The notes under the pieces: generated by a model | What the model was told of the DNA's origin: nothing | Database searches by the model: none | The model's input: the letters and a program-made list of their open reading frames with translations, nothing else | Shown: in pieces, positions 42,754 to 51,876 of the stretch | Layout of the letters: every line of letters starts with the position of its first letter | How positions within the stretch are numbered: the first letter of the stretch is position 1 | Translations under genes and position numbers: made by a program | Source of the DNA: Pelagerythrobacter marensis | GTDB taxonomy: Bacteria > Pseudomonadota > Alphaproteobacteria > Sphingomonadales > Sphingomonadaceae | Direction: 5' to 3' | Assembly: GCF_001028625.1 (NCBI RefSeq) | Contig: NZ_CP011805.1 | Coordinates: forward strand, 372,001-436,000 | Length of the DNA: 64,000 nt

Positions 42754-44511
42754 ATGTCCGATAGAAAGACCCTCCACGCTGCATTCGCGGCGAAAGTTGA
42801 TGCCGTGCTCGCCGCGCTCGAGGCCGAAGGCGCGTTGCCGGCCGGTATCTCTCGCGCAAATGTCGCCGTCGAACCTCCCCGTGATGCCAGCCATGGCGAT
42901 CTGGCCACGAACGCAGCAATGGTCCTGGCGAAACATGCCGCGACCAACCCCCGCGCTCTGGCGGAAAAGATCGTCGAACATCTGCAGCGCGATGCGGAGA
43001 TCGAAAGCGCGGAAATTGCCGGTCCGGGCTTTATCAACATGCGGCTGGACGATGCCGCATGGCGCCGCGAACTGGGCGCAATCGCGCAGCTCGGCAGCGA
43101 TTATGGCCGTTCGACCCTGGGGCAGGGGCAGCGGGTCAACATCGAATACGTCTCTGCCAATCCGACCGGCCCGATGCACATGGGGCATTGCCGCGGCGCA
43201 GTGGTGGGCGACGCACTCGCCGCTCTGCTGGAGTTTGCCGGCCATGCGGTGACGCGGGAATACTACGTCAACGACGCTGGCGGCCAGGTCGACGTTCTCG
43301 CCCGTTCGGTGCACTTGCGGTATCGTGAGGCGTTGGGCGAGGATATCGGAACCATCCCCGAGGGGCTCTATCCCGGCGATTACCTGAAGCCTGTGGGCGA
43401 AGCGCTCGCCACCGAATTCGGCGACACCTATCGCGATCAGCCAGAAGCGGAATGGCTCGCCCTGTTCCGCGAACGTGCCGTCGCAGCAATGATGGGTTTG
43501 ATCCGCGAGGATCTGGCGTTGCTGGGCATCCATCACGACGTTTTCTCTTCCGAAGCCGAGCTGCAGCGGGCAGGCAAGCCCGAGGCGGCCGAGGCGTGGC
43601 TGCGCCAGCACGATCTGGTGTACGATGGCCTGCTGGAGGCGCCCAAAGGCAAGACGCTGGAGGATTGGGAAGCGGTCGAGCTGCCGCTGTTCCGTTCGAC
43701 CCGGTTCGGCGACGATCAGGACCGGCCCATTCGCAAGAGCGACGGCAAATGGACCTATTTCGGGGCCGACCTCGCCTATCATATGCAGAAGGCGGAAACC
43801 GCCGATGCGCTGATCGACATCTGGGGTGCCGATCACGCCGGCACGGTCAAACGGATCAAGGCTGCCGTCGCCGCCCTGAGCGAAGACCAGAGCGAGGAAG
43901 GCGGCCAGCCAATCCCGTTCGATGTGAAGCTGGTCCAGATGGTTCAGCTGCTGCGCGGCGGCCAACCGGTCAAGATGTCGAAACGCAGCGGAACTTTCGT
44001 CACCCTGGCGGATGTCGTGCGCGAAGTGGGCAAGGACGTGGTCCGCTTCACCATGCTGACGCGCAAGCCCGAAGCGCAGATGGATTTCGATTTCGCCAAA
44101 GTGGTGGAAGCGTCGAAGGACAATCCCGTTTTCTACGTGCAGTACGCCCATGCGCGAATCAGCTCGACCCTGCGCAAGGGTGCAGCGGAGAATATCGAGC
44201 CGTCGGCCGCCGCAGTCGAACGCCTGGGCAGTGAAGAGCTGTCGCTGATCAAGCAGGCCGCGCAATTCCCACGTGTGGTGGAAGCGGCTGCGCAGGCGCG
44301 CGAAGCGCATAGGATCGCCTTCTTCCTCTACGACCTTGCGGCGGCATTCCATGCCTACTGGAACCTGGGGAACGACGATCCGTCAAAACGCTTCATCGTG
44401 GCACAGGACGCCGAACTGACTGCCGCGAGGCTTTTCCTGGCCGCGCAGATCGGGCAGGTAGTGCGCAATGGCCTTGCCCTGCTTGGGGTGGAGGCTGTGG
44501 AGGAGATGTGA
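42754..44511 (+). CDS. argS: Arginyl-tRNA synthetase
   Basis: The 585-residue class I synthetase shows the N-terminal Add1 domain, the HIGH-type motif HMGH at 142-145 (NPTGPMHMGHCRGA), the WGADHAGTVKRIKAA stretch and KMSKRSGTFVTL, with the KMSK motif intact. The C-terminal anticodon-binding domain (DALR, about 460-585) ends LLGVEAVEEM. The ATG at 42754 is preferred because the upstream extension lacks similarity. The next gene starts across its stop. Confidence 0.97.
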   Translation: MSDRKTLHAAFAAKVDAVLAALEAEGALPAGISRANVAVEPPRDASHGDLATNAAMVLAKHAATNPRALAEKIVEHLQRDAEIESAEIAGPGFINMRLDDAAWRRELGAIAQLGSDYGRSTLGQGQRVNIEYVSANPTGPMHMGHCRGAVVGDALAALLEFAGHAVTREYYVNDAGGQVDVLARSVHLRYREALGEDIGTIPEGLYPGDYLKPVGEALATEFGDTYRDQPEAEWLALFRERAVAAMMGLIREDLALLGIHHDVFSSEAELQRAGKPEAAEAWLRQHDLVYDGLLEAPKGKTLEDWEAVELPLFRSTRFGDDQDRPIRKSDGKWTYFGADLAYHMQKAETADALIDIWGADHAGTVKRIKAAVAALSEDQSEEGGQPIPFDVKLVQMVQLLRGGQPVKMSKRSGTFVTLADVVREVGKDVVRFTMLTRKPEAQMDFDFAKVVEASKDNPVFYVQYAHARISSTLRKGAAENIEPSAAAVERLGSEELSLIKQAAQFPRVVEAAAQAREAHRIAFFLYDLAAAFHAYWNLGNDDPSKRFIVAQDAELTAARLFLAAQIGQVVRNGLALLGVEAVEEM

Positions 44512-44513
44512 TC

Positions 44514-45224
44514 ATGGCGGGCCGCGACGGGGATTACGAAGGCGACGAGCCTGTAAACGAAGAGTGGGCGGAAGCCGACGACAACGGTCGTCTCGAACTC
44601 GACGAAGACGAGCGCTTGCCCTGGCTCGAATCCGCCGATTACGAGGATGAGGAGCCGGGCGTCGATACCGGTCGCATCGTCGGTTTCGTCCTGATCGCCC
44701 TGCTGGCCCTGGCGGCGGTGCTGGGCGGGGGCTGGTATCTGCTCAATCGCGATGCAGGCGGAGACGTCGTCGCCGATGGCAGCACGATCGAAGCTCCGCA
44801 GGAGCCTTACAAGGAAAAGCCTGACGAACCCGGCGGCCGCATTGCCGAAGGGACCGGTGATGTCGCACCTGCGACTGGCGAAGGTGAAACGCGCGAAGCA
44901 AGGCTGGCCGCGGACAATGCATCGCAATCCTCCGCGCAATCTTCTGCCGGCGATACCGATGACGGTGCCGATGCGGACAGCGCCTCATCAGGTGTCGGGG
45001 TGCAAGTCGGGGCGTTCTCCAGCCGGGAAACCGCGCAGCGCGGTTGGGCCACGCTGACCCGGCAGACCGATGCCCTCAATGGAGTGCGCCATCGCGTTGT
45101 CGAAGGGCAGGCGGATATCGGAAAGGTCTATCGTCTTCAGGCGATAGCCGGCGATCTCGGTTCGGCGCGTCAACTGTGCGACCGATTGCAGGCTGACGGA
45201 GTGGCCTGCCAGGTCAAACCCTGA
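44514..45224 (+). CDS. SPOR domain membrane protein
   Basis: The 236-residue protein has a strongly acidic N terminus (Asp/Glu-rich, about 1-48), one transmembrane helix (about 52-72, FVLIALLALAAVLGGGWYLL), an acidic, Ser-rich linker and a C-terminal SPOR domain (about 160-236, GVQVGAFSSRETAQRGWATL and YRLQAIAGDLGSARQLCDRL). SPOR domains bind denuded septal peptidoglycan, so it probably acts in division or wall remodelling. A GTG start at 44508 is also possible. It sits between argS and nagZ, a conserved alphaproteobacterial order. Confidence 0.9.
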   Translation: MAGRDGDYEGDEPVNEEWAEADDNGRLELDEDERLPWLESADYEDEEPGVDTGRIVGFVLIALLALAAVLGGGWYLLNRDAGGDVVADGSTIEAPQEPYKEKPDEPGGRIAEGTGDVAPATGEGETREARLAADNASQSSAQSSAGDTDDGADADSASSGVGVQVGAFSSRETAQRGWATLTRQTDALNGVRHRVVEGQADIGKVYRLQAIAGDLGSARQLCDRLQADGVACQVKP

Positions 45225-45328
45225 TCTGATCCCCGCGCCATCGTGCAATCGGGAATGCGGCGGCGTTTTGCACATCGGTGCCGCGTGTCCCGCTTGCGAT
45301 AAACGGCGATAGCTGCGATTTCCCACGC

Positions 45329-46351
45329 ATGACGCCTGCCATTTTCGGACTGTCCGGCACTTCCCTGGCTGCGGAGGAGCGGGACTTCTTCCGCGACGCC
45401 GATCCGGCGGGTTATATCCTGTTCGGGCGAAATTGCGATACGCGCGATCAGCTGCGCGCGCTGACCGACAGCCTGCGCGAATTGCACGGCCGGGAATGGC
45501 TGTTCATCTGCATCGATCAGGAAGGGGGAAGGGTTGCCCGCCTGCGGCCCCCGGAATGGGGCGATTATCCGCCGGGCGAAGCGTTCGACCGGCTCTATCG
45601 TATCGCTCCCGCTAGCGCGATAGAGGCCGCCCGGGCCAATGCGGAGGCAATGGCGCTCGAACTGTCCGCAATGGGTATCACCGTGGATTGTCATCCGCCG
45701 CTGGATGTACGGCAGGAAGGTGCGCACGATGTGATTGGCGACCGGGCCCTGGGGCGCGAGCCGATGCAGGTCGCGGCGATCGGTCGCGCGATCCTGGACG
45801 GGCTCGCGCGGGGCGGAGTAGCCGGGTGCATAAAGCACATGCCGGGACACGGTCGGTCGAGCACCGACACGCACAAGGAACTGCCCACCGTCACCGCCAG
45901 TGCGGCCGAACTGGAAACCGACCTTGCGCCGTTCCGCGCGTTGGCCGGTGCGCCGGTGGGTATGACCGGGCATCTGCTGTTCACCGCCTGGGATGGCGAA
46001 AATCCAGCCACGCTTTCCCCGACCGTGATCCGCGAAGTGATCCGCAAGCAGATCGGTTTCGAGGGGCTGTTGCTGACCGACGATATCGACATGGAAGCAC
46101 TGGCAGGATCGGTGCCGGAACGTGCCGACCGGGCCATCGCCGCGGGCTGCGACGTAGTGCTGAACTGCTGGGCGAAAATGGATGACATGGTGGCGATTGC
46201 CAGTCGCCTGCCGGAACTGGGCGATCCCGGGCACGAACGGCTTGCCCGGGCGCTCGAAGGAACAGCGGTCCGCGATGATCATCCCGGCGAGCGGGACGCG
46301 CTTCTCGCCAGGCGCGATGCTCTGCTTGCACAGACGGAACAGACTGCATGA
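45329..46351 (+). CDS. nagZ: Beta-N-acetylhexosaminidase (NagZ, GH3)
   Basis: From the ATG at 45329 the protein has 340 residues. It has the single-domain GH3 layout: CIDQEGGRVARL, the flexible-loop motif KHMPGHGRSSTDTH (H170, H174) and the nucleophile region LLTDDIDMEAL (D251). NagZ removes GlcNAc from muropeptides during cell-wall recycling. It overlaps scpA by four bases. Confidence 0.93.
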   Translation: MTPAIFGLSGTSLAAEERDFFRDADPAGYILFGRNCDTRDQLRALTDSLRELHGREWLFICIDQEGGRVARLRPPEWGDYPPGEAFDRLYRIAPASAIEAARANAEAMALELSAMGITVDCHPPLDVRQEGAHDVIGDRALGREPMQVAAIGRAILDGLARGGVAGCIKHMPGHGRSSTDTHKELPTVTASAAELETDLAPFRALAGAPVGMTGHLLFTAWDGENPATLSPTVIREVIRKQIGFEGLLLTDDIDMEALAGSVPERADRAIAAGCDVVLNCWAKMDDMVAIASRLPELGDPGHERLARALEGTAVRDDHPGERDALLARRDALLAQTEQTA

Positions 46352-47157
46352 CGCAGGAGGGTGGAACCCTGGCCGCTCCGCCCTCCGATGCGGAAAACAG
46401 AGGCTGGGAGGCACCCGGAACGCGCGAGGACGAGGAGACTGCTCTTTATCTCGAGCTTGATGGGTGGGAGGGGCCACTCGATCTCCTGCTCGATCTGGCG
46501 CGCAGGCAGAAGGTCGATCTGCGTTCGATTTCGATCCTGTCGCTGGTGGATCAGTATCTCGACTATATCGATCAGGCGGAGGCGTTGCGGCTGGAACTGG
46601 CGGCCGATTATCTCGTGATGGCCGCCTGGCTCGCCTATCTGAAATCGGCGCTGCTGCTACCGCGTGAGGAGCAGGAAGATCCCAGCCCCGAGGAGCTGGC
46701 CTTGCGCTTGCAGTTGCGTCTGCAACGGCTCGGCGCGATGCGTGAGGCGGCGGCGCGGCTGATGGCGCGCGACCGGATTGGGCGCGACGTGTTTCTGCGC
46801 AGCCGCCCCGAAGGGCTGCGGATCGATCGGACGACGCGCTGGACTTGCGACTGGTTTTCGCTCGTCCAGGCTTATGGCCGGGTGAAGGCACGCACTGCGC
46901 CTGCCATCCACATGGTTCGCGAACGGCCGGTAATGACGCTCGAATCGGCGCTCGATCGGGTTTCCGCCATGCTGGGCGTAACGCTCGACTGGATGGACTT
47001 GCGCGATTTTCTGCCCCCTCATGCCGAACCGCGTCTCAGACGTTCGGCACTGGCGTCCAGCTTCGTCGCCGCATTGGAACTTGCGCGACTGGGCAAGGCA
47101 GAGATCGATCAGCAGGCGACGTTCGGTCCGCTGCGATTGCGCAGAGCGCCGTCATGA
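46348..47157 (+). CDS. scpA: Segregation and condensation protein A
   Basis: The 269-residue kleisin shows DGWEGPLDLLLDLARRQKVDLRSISILSLVDQYLDYI near the N terminus and LAADYLVMAAWLAYLKSALLLP. It bridges the Smc heads, together with ScpB, for chromosome condensation. The C-terminal winged-helix region is present. It overlaps nagZ and scpB by four bases each. Confidence 0.95.
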   Translation: MTQEGGTLAAPPSDAENRGWEAPGTREDEETALYLELDGWEGPLDLLLDLARRQKVDLRSISILSLVDQYLDYIDQAEALRLELAADYLVMAAWLAYLKSALLLPREEQEDPSPEELALRLQLRLQRLGAMREAAARLMARDRIGRDVFLRSRPEGLRIDRTTRWTCDWFSLVQAYGRVKARTAPAIHMVRERPVMTLESALDRVSAMLGVTLDWMDLRDFLPPHAEPRLRRSALASSFVAALELARLGKAEIDQQATFGPLRLRRAPS

Positions 47158-47774
47158 CCGCTGCGCCGGACGATCTCCAGCGCGCAGTGGAAGCGACATT
47201 GTTCGCAGCGGAAGAACCCATGACGGTTGATGCGCTGGCCGGTCATCTGGGGGACGCCGATCCCGCTGAAATCCGGGCAGCTTTGCGTGCGCTGGCCGGG
47301 CACTACGCCGGTCGGGGCATCGAACTGGTCGAACGCGGGCGACGCTGGCATTTTCAGACCGCGCCCGATCTGGCGCACCTGTTGCGGCGAGAGCGCGAAC
47401 AGGTTCGCCGCCTGAGCCGCGCGGCGACCGAGGTTCTGGCGATCGTCGCGTATCACGAGCCGGTCAGCCGTGCCGAAATCGAATCGATTCGCGGGGTGCA
47501 AACATCCTCCGGCACGCTCGACGTACTCATGGAGGCAGGGTGGGTGCGGGTCGCGGGACGGCGCGAGGTGCCGGGCCGGCCTGTGATCTACGCGACCACG
47601 CCCGATTTTCTGCAGCATTTCGGCCTTGAATCGCGACGCGACCTGCCGGGGATCGACGAACTGCGGGCTGCGGGGTTGCTCGACCCGGTGGACGAGGCTT
47701 ACGATGCCCTGGTTGCGACCGACGAAGAGGGGGACGACACCGGCGTTTCGCCCCCGCACACGCCGGAAGGCTGA
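47154..47774 (+). CDS. scpB: Segregation and condensation protein B
   Basis: The 206-residue protein has two winged-helix domains: LQRAVEATLFAAEEPMTVDALAGHL at the start and ATEVLAIVAYHEPVSRAEIESIRGVQTSSGTLDVLMEAGWVRVAGRREVPGRPVIYATT in the second. It dimerises and binds ScpA in the Smc-ScpAB complex. The ATG at 47154 overlaps the scpA stop. Confidence 0.95.
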   Translation: MTAAPDDLQRAVEATLFAAEEPMTVDALAGHLGDADPAEIRAALRALAGHYAGRGIELVERGRRWHFQTAPDLAHLLRREREQVRRLSRAATEVLAIVAYHEPVSRAEIESIRGVQTSSGTLDVLMEAGWVRVAGRREVPGRPVIYATTPDFLQHFGLESRRDLPGIDELRAAGLLDPVDEAYDALVATDEEGDDTGVSPPHTPEG

Positions 47775-47849
47775 AACGGTGCGGTTCGCCGCTGGCGCAA
47801 GGCGGGGCGAACGCCTATATCGGCGCCAACGCAATCGGAAAGGTCCCCC

Positions 47850-48101
47850 ATGTCGCTCGGCCCCTGGCAGCTCATCATCATCGCCCTTGTGATTCTCGTC
47901 CTGTTCGGGCGGGGGCGCATTTCGGAGATGATGGGAGATTTCGGCAAAGGTATCAAAAGCTTCAAGCAGGGCATGAACGAGGAAGAGGGGCAGGCGGCAA
48001 AGCCAGCGCCGCGGATCGAGGGCCCTTCGCACGAAGCCAAGCCGGCGTCTGACGCCGCATCCGAAGCCAAGCCGGCGGAAACGCGCGACAACGCCAAGTG
48101 A
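47850..48101 (+). CDS. tatA: Sec-independent protein translocase TatA
   Basis: The 83-residue protein starts MSLGPWQLIIIALVILVLFG, a short membrane helix, then the FG(K)GIKSFKQGM amphipathic helix and an Ala/Glu-rich tail. TatA builds the pore for folded proteins. It is the first of the tatABC genes. Confidence 0.94.
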   Translation: MSLGPWQLIIIALVILVLFGRGRISEMMGDFGKGIKSFKQGMNEEEGQAAKPAPRIEGPSHEAKPASDAASEAKPAETRDNAK

Positions 48102-48130
48102 CACGGCCGAAGCGCGCCGTCTGAGATTCC

Positions 48131-48508
48131 ATGTTCGATATCGGCGCAACCGAACTTCTCGTGATAGCGATCGTGGCGATCATCGTGATCGGCCCGAAAG
48201 ACATGCCGCTCGCGCTGCGCACCGCAGGTCGCTGGATCGGCAAGATTCGCCGCGTATCGGCGCATTTCCGCACGGGAATCGACGCAATGGTGCGCGAGGC
48301 GGAAATGGAAGACATGGAGATGCAGTGGCGCGACCAGAACGCGCGCATCATGGCCCAGCATCCGCAACAGGAAATGCAGCCGCTGGAGGAAGGGGCCGCG
48401 TCGGCAGAGTCGCGATCCGAGCCTGGCGATGCATCCGAAGACAGTCTGAAATCGGACACGAACGACGATCAGCCCGGCCTTCCGCTCGGCAAACCTCCGG
48501 CAGGATAG
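48131..48508 (+). CDS. tatB: Sec-independent protein translocase TatB
   Basis: The 125-residue protein begins MFDIGATELLVIAIVAIIVIGPKDMP, with the Glu in the membrane helix and the GPKDMP turn of TatB, followed by a long amphipathic helix and an acidic tail. It forms the substrate-receptor complex with TatC. It is 29 bases after tatA and seven before tatC. Confidence 0.94.
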   Translation: MFDIGATELLVIAIVAIIVIGPKDMPLALRTAGRWIGKIRRVSAHFRTGIDAMVREAEMEDMEMQWRDQNARIMAQHPQQEMQPLEEGAASAESRSEPGDASEDSLKSDTNDDQPGLPLGKPPAG

Positions 48509-48515
48509 AGGCGCA

Positions 48516-49316
48516 ATGGCGTTGAATTTGCGCGATCTTGACGACACGCAGGCCCCTCTGCTCGATCATCTGATCGAACTGCGGACCCGCCTGGTGCGCT
48601 GTGTCGCGGCGCTGGGGGTGGCCTTCGCGGTTTGCCTTTACTTCGCGGATGACATCTTCGGCTTTCTCGTTCGCCCGCTGACTGCGGCGTTTCCTGACGG
48701 CCAGGGCCGGTTGATCTACACCCAGCTTTACGAGGCATTTTTCGTGGAGCTGAAAGTGGCCTTGTTCGCGGCGTTCTTCATCAGCTTCCCGATAATTGCC
48801 AACCAGTTGTGGGCCTTCGTTGCGCCAGGTCTTTATGCGCGTGAAAAGCGCGCGTTTCTGCCGTTCCTGATCGCGACCCCGGTGCTGTTCGTGATCGGTG
48901 CCGCGCTCGCATACTATGTCGTCATGCCCACGGCTTTCCGCTGGTTTCTCGGTTTCGAGGGGAGAGTAGGGGGCCTCGATATCGAGGCGTTGCCCGGCAC
49001 TGGCAACTACCTTTCGCTCGTCATGCAGTTTATCCTAGCGTTCGGAATCAGCTTTCTGCTGCCCGTCCTGCTCCTGCTCTTGAACCGCGCCGGTATTGTT
49101 AGCCGGGCGCAGCTTGCATCGGCGCGTCGCTACGTCGTCGTCCTCGTCGTCGCGGTTTCAGCGGTCGTGACGCCGCCCGACCCGGGGTCGCAGCTGATTT
49201 TGGCGATCCCGCTGCTCCTGCTGTTCGAAGGGTCGCTGGCGCTCATGCGTATCACCGAGCGGCAACGATCTGTCGAGAGCGAGGAAGAGCCGGACAGCGC
49301 CGGGCAGGAAACCTGA
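48516..49316 (+). CDS. tatC: Sec-independent protein translocase TatC
   Basis: The 266-residue, six-helix protein has the TatC features: LLDHLIELRTRLVRC near the N terminus, FFISFPIIANQLWAFVAPGLYAREKRAFLPF and FGISFLLPVLLLLLNRAGIV. It recognises twin-arginine signal peptides. It ends the long operon that starts with the lipoprotein or argS gene. Confidence 0.95.
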   Translation: MALNLRDLDDTQAPLLDHLIELRTRLVRCVAALGVAFAVCLYFADDIFGFLVRPLTAAFPDGQGRLIYTQLYEAFFVELKVALFAAFFISFPIIANQLWAFVAPGLYAREKRAFLPFLIATPVLFVIGAALAYYVVMPTAFRWFLGFEGRVGGLDIEALPGTGNYLSLVMQFILAFGISFLLPVLLLLLNRAGIVSRAQLASARRYVVVLVVAVSAVVTPPDPGSQLILAIPLLLLFEGSLALMRITERQRSVESEEEPDSAGQET

Positions 49317-49534
49317 TCGGCGGGTGCTGGCTGGCCGGTTGAGAGCTGTCCGGGCGGTTTCGTGATCACAGGGTTGTGACGCGGTCGGTCGCGAACCGGC
49401 GCCTATCCCGATGGGAATGGTCAGGGAGCGCCTGCTGACCGGATCAGCCTGATGTGTATCTCCCTCAGCGACCGAGAGGCAGCGCGGGGATGAGGGGGCT
49501 GGAACTCGCGCGAGCCAGCATTTCCGATGGGCAC

Positions 49535-49564
49535 AAAAAAACGGGGCCAAAAGGCCCCGTTTTC
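49535..49564 (-). terminator. Intrinsic terminator between tatC and the small secreted protein gene
   Basis: An 8-bp stem ACGGGGCC/GGCCCCGT (49541-49548 with 49553-49560) closes an AAAA loop. A run of A (49535-49541) gives a U-tract for the minus strand, and TTTT follows on the plus strand, so it may act in both directions. The gap 49317-49534 holds no other feature that I can support. Confidence 0.82.
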
Positions 49565-49590
49565 TTAAACTGTCGTCTGATTCGTTCGAA

Positions 49591-49824
49591 TCAGGCGCTG
49601 ACGGGATCGTCGTCGCCGTCGACCGCGATCACGATGCCCGCGATAACCGCAGCAGCGGCCAGGATGGCGAGGATGATGCCCGAGCCATCGCCGTCGCCGC
49701 CGAGTTCGCTTTCGCTGGCGACCGGAGCCGACGCACGATCAGCGACCGGAGCCGTCTGCGCGAGGGCCGGCGATGCGGCCAGGGACAGAGCTGCCGTTGC
49801 GGCAAGAACGTTGCGGAATTTCAT
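49591..49824 (-). CDS. Small secreted or membrane protein with acidic tail
   Basis: The 77-residue protein from the ATG at 49824 has a signal peptide (MKFRNVLAATAALSLAASPALAQ), a short spacer with SELGGDGDGSG, a hydrophobic helix (GIILAILAAAAVIAGIVIAV) and an acidic end (DGDDDPVSA). AGGAG lies nine bases before the ATG. Similar tiny proteins with signal, helix and acidic tail are frequent and unnamed in sphingomonads (from memory). The gap upstream (49825-50043) holds no other gene. Function unknown. Confidence 0.8.
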   Translation of the reverse strand: MKFRNVLAATAALSLAASPALAQTAPVADRASAPVASESELGGDGDGSGIILAILAAAAVIAGIVIAVDGDDDPVSA

Positions 49825-50043
49825 CAATACGTCTCCTGAGCACTTCAATCGTTTCGAAACTCGTGGCCTCTCGTAGGGCAGCCCAATTCGAGTGACAACC
49901 CAAAATTCCCGGCAATATTCAATAACCGGGGTACTGTGGCTTAAAAGTCTCGCCACGCACCGTGCGTTGCCGGAAGAAGGTTAACAAGCGCTAATCGCAT
50001 TCCTATTCGCACCGAATCGGACCAACCTGGAAACCGCCGGATA

Positions 50044-51720
50044 CTAATCGTTGCCGGAAGGCATATCGCGCTGGACGAATCGCTGGCCGCCGACCCAGGT
50101 TTCGATGACTTTCGTGCCGCGCAGATCCTCCGGCGTGGACAACAGGGGATCGCGGTCGATTATCACGAAATCAGCGCGCTCGCCTTCAACCAGACGCCCG
50201 AAGCGCCCCTCAGCAAATCCGGCATGGGCGCCGCTGCTGGTGAATGCGGCCAGCGCCCGTTCGCGGCTGACCGCCTCTGCCGGGCGCCAGCCGCCGAACG
50301 GCTGCCCCTGCGCATCGCGCCTTGTAAACGCCGCGGCGAGCCCTGCGAACGGATCGGGCGATTCGACCGGCGCGTCCGACCCAAAGACCAGGGGCGCGCC
50401 GGCCTCGGCGATTGAACGCCATGCATAGGCGCCTTCCAGTCTTGCCGGGCCGAGACGCTGTTCGGCCATCTGTCTGTCGGAGGTCTGATGCACCGGCTGC
50501 ATCGATGCGATCACGCCATGCCGGGCGAATCGGGAAATATCGGCGGGATCGACAACTTGTCCGTGTTCGATTCGCCAGCGTCGGTCGCCGGGGTAGGTGG
50601 GGGCCAGTTCCTCGATCGCGCCGAGGACTTCGGCATTGGCCGCATCCCCGATCGCGTGCACGGCCACCTGAAACTTGTCGAGTGCGGCGCGGCTCATCAG
50701 ATTGCGAAGCTGCGATCCGGTAAGCAGCGGCAAGCCGGTATTCCCCGGATCGTCGGCGTAGGATTGCTTGAGCCAGGCGCCCCGCGAACCCAGCGCACCA
50801 TCCAGATAGAGCTTGACCCCGTTGAGACGCAGCTTGTCGTCGTAGAGCCAGGGCGTGGGCCCCGGGCCGCCGATCAATTCCATTGCGCCCGTGCCGGCGG
50901 CGTAAGCCATGATCCGAATCTTCAGCCAGCCTGCGTCGCCGGCGCGGCGATAGGATTGCCAGTCTTCGATCGTGGTCCCCATGTCGGCCACGGCTGTGAT
51001 GCCGTTGCGCAGCAGGATTTCCTGCGCTTTCTGGAATGCCAGATCGCGATCTTCGGGGCGCAGGGCCGGCAGGTGGGATGCAATCAGTTCGCTTGCCGCG
51101 TCGATGAACACACCGGAGGGTTGGCGTGTGCCCGCAGCCCGGACGATTCGTCCGCCGCTGGGATCGGGCGTTGCCTCGTCGACGTTGCCCAGTCGCATTG
51201 CGGCACTATTGGCCCAACCGGCGTGCCCATCCACCCGTTCCAGCCAGACCGGCCGGTCGGCCACAACGGCATCCAGCTCGGCTGCGGTTGGAAAGCGGCC
51301 AAGTCCCCACTTCTCCTGATTCCACCCGCGCCCGACGATCCACCGTCGTTCAGGGTTCGCCGCGGCATATTCTGCGATCTTCGCCTGCGCCTCTTCCAGC
51401 GAAGCGGTGTCCGACAGGTCCAGCGTCAATGCAGCAAGCCCGATGCCCATGACGTGGAGGTGCGAATCGATGATCCCGGGAATGACGAAGCGTCCTTCCC
51501 CATCCACCTGAAAATCAATCTCGCGGGGGCGCTTGTCGCGCCGGTCCAGCACATCCTTGATTTGGCCGTCGTCGTCGATCACCAGCCCGGTGAACGTTTC
51601 GATATCGCCGTCCGCATCGATCGTGATGCCCTGAATGTTATCGACCAGCGTGTCCGCGCGGGCCGGTGCGCCGCCGCAGCACAGGGCGATCAGCAACATG
51701 GGGAAGGCAAGGCGGATCAT
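50044..51720 (-). CDS. Secreted amidohydrolase family 3 protein
   Basis: The 558-residue protein starts at the ATG 51720 after GGAGAG. It has a signal peptide (cleavage near APARA), the metal-binding HxH motif (GIIDSHLHVMG), DGALGSRGAWL and the later AVHAIGDAAN, EHGQVV and FGSDAPVESPDPF segments of the YtcJ-like amidohydrolase_3 group. It would hydrolyse an amide or cyclic amide in the periplasm; the substrate is unknown. It stands alone and is divergent from ilvA. Confidence 0.9.
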   Translation of the reverse strand: MIRLAFPMLLIALCCGGAPARADTLVDNIQGITIDADGDIETFTGLVIDDDGQIKDVLDRRDKRPREIDFQVDGEGRFVIPGIIDSHLHVMGIGLAALTLDLSDTASLEEAQAKIAEYAAANPERRWIVGRGWNQEKWGLGRFPTAAELDAVVADRPVWLERVDGHAGWANSAAMRLGNVDEATPDPSGGRIVRAAGTRQPSGVFIDAASELIASHLPALRPEDRDLAFQKAQEILLRNGITAVADMGTTIEDWQSYRRAGDAGWLKIRIMAYAAGTGAMELIGGPGPTPWLYDDKLRLNGVKLYLDGALGSRGAWLKQSYADDPGNTGLPLLTGSQLRNLMSRAALDKFQVAVHAIGDAANAEVLGAIEELAPTYPGDRRWRIEHGQVVDPADISRFARHGVIASMQPVHQTSDRQMAEQRLGPARLEGAYAWRSIAEAGAPLVFGSDAPVESPDPFAGLAAAFTRRDAQGQPFGGWRPAEAVSRERALAAFTSSGAHAGFAEGRFGRLVEGERADFVIIDRDPLLSTPEDLRGTKVIETWVGGQRFVQRDMPSGND

Positions 51721-51876
51721 CGTCTCTCCTGTAATGAACCCCGCCGGGCGACCCGCCGGTTCGCCCGGCAATTACGACAAGTGGCCGTCGTTGCAAATGC
51801 CTGGGCCGTGCGAAGATCGGCCTCACGCACGAGGCGTGTTTCCTGGCCGGGTCTTTTGCCCTAGGGCGCTTGACCC

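Noticed and set aside
49577..49594. Stem CTGATTCG-TT-CGAATCAG as a terminator or tRNA T-arm
   Set aside because: It overlaps the end of the small minus-strand gene, lacks a T run and no cloverleaf can be drawn around it; the true terminator is at 49535-49564.
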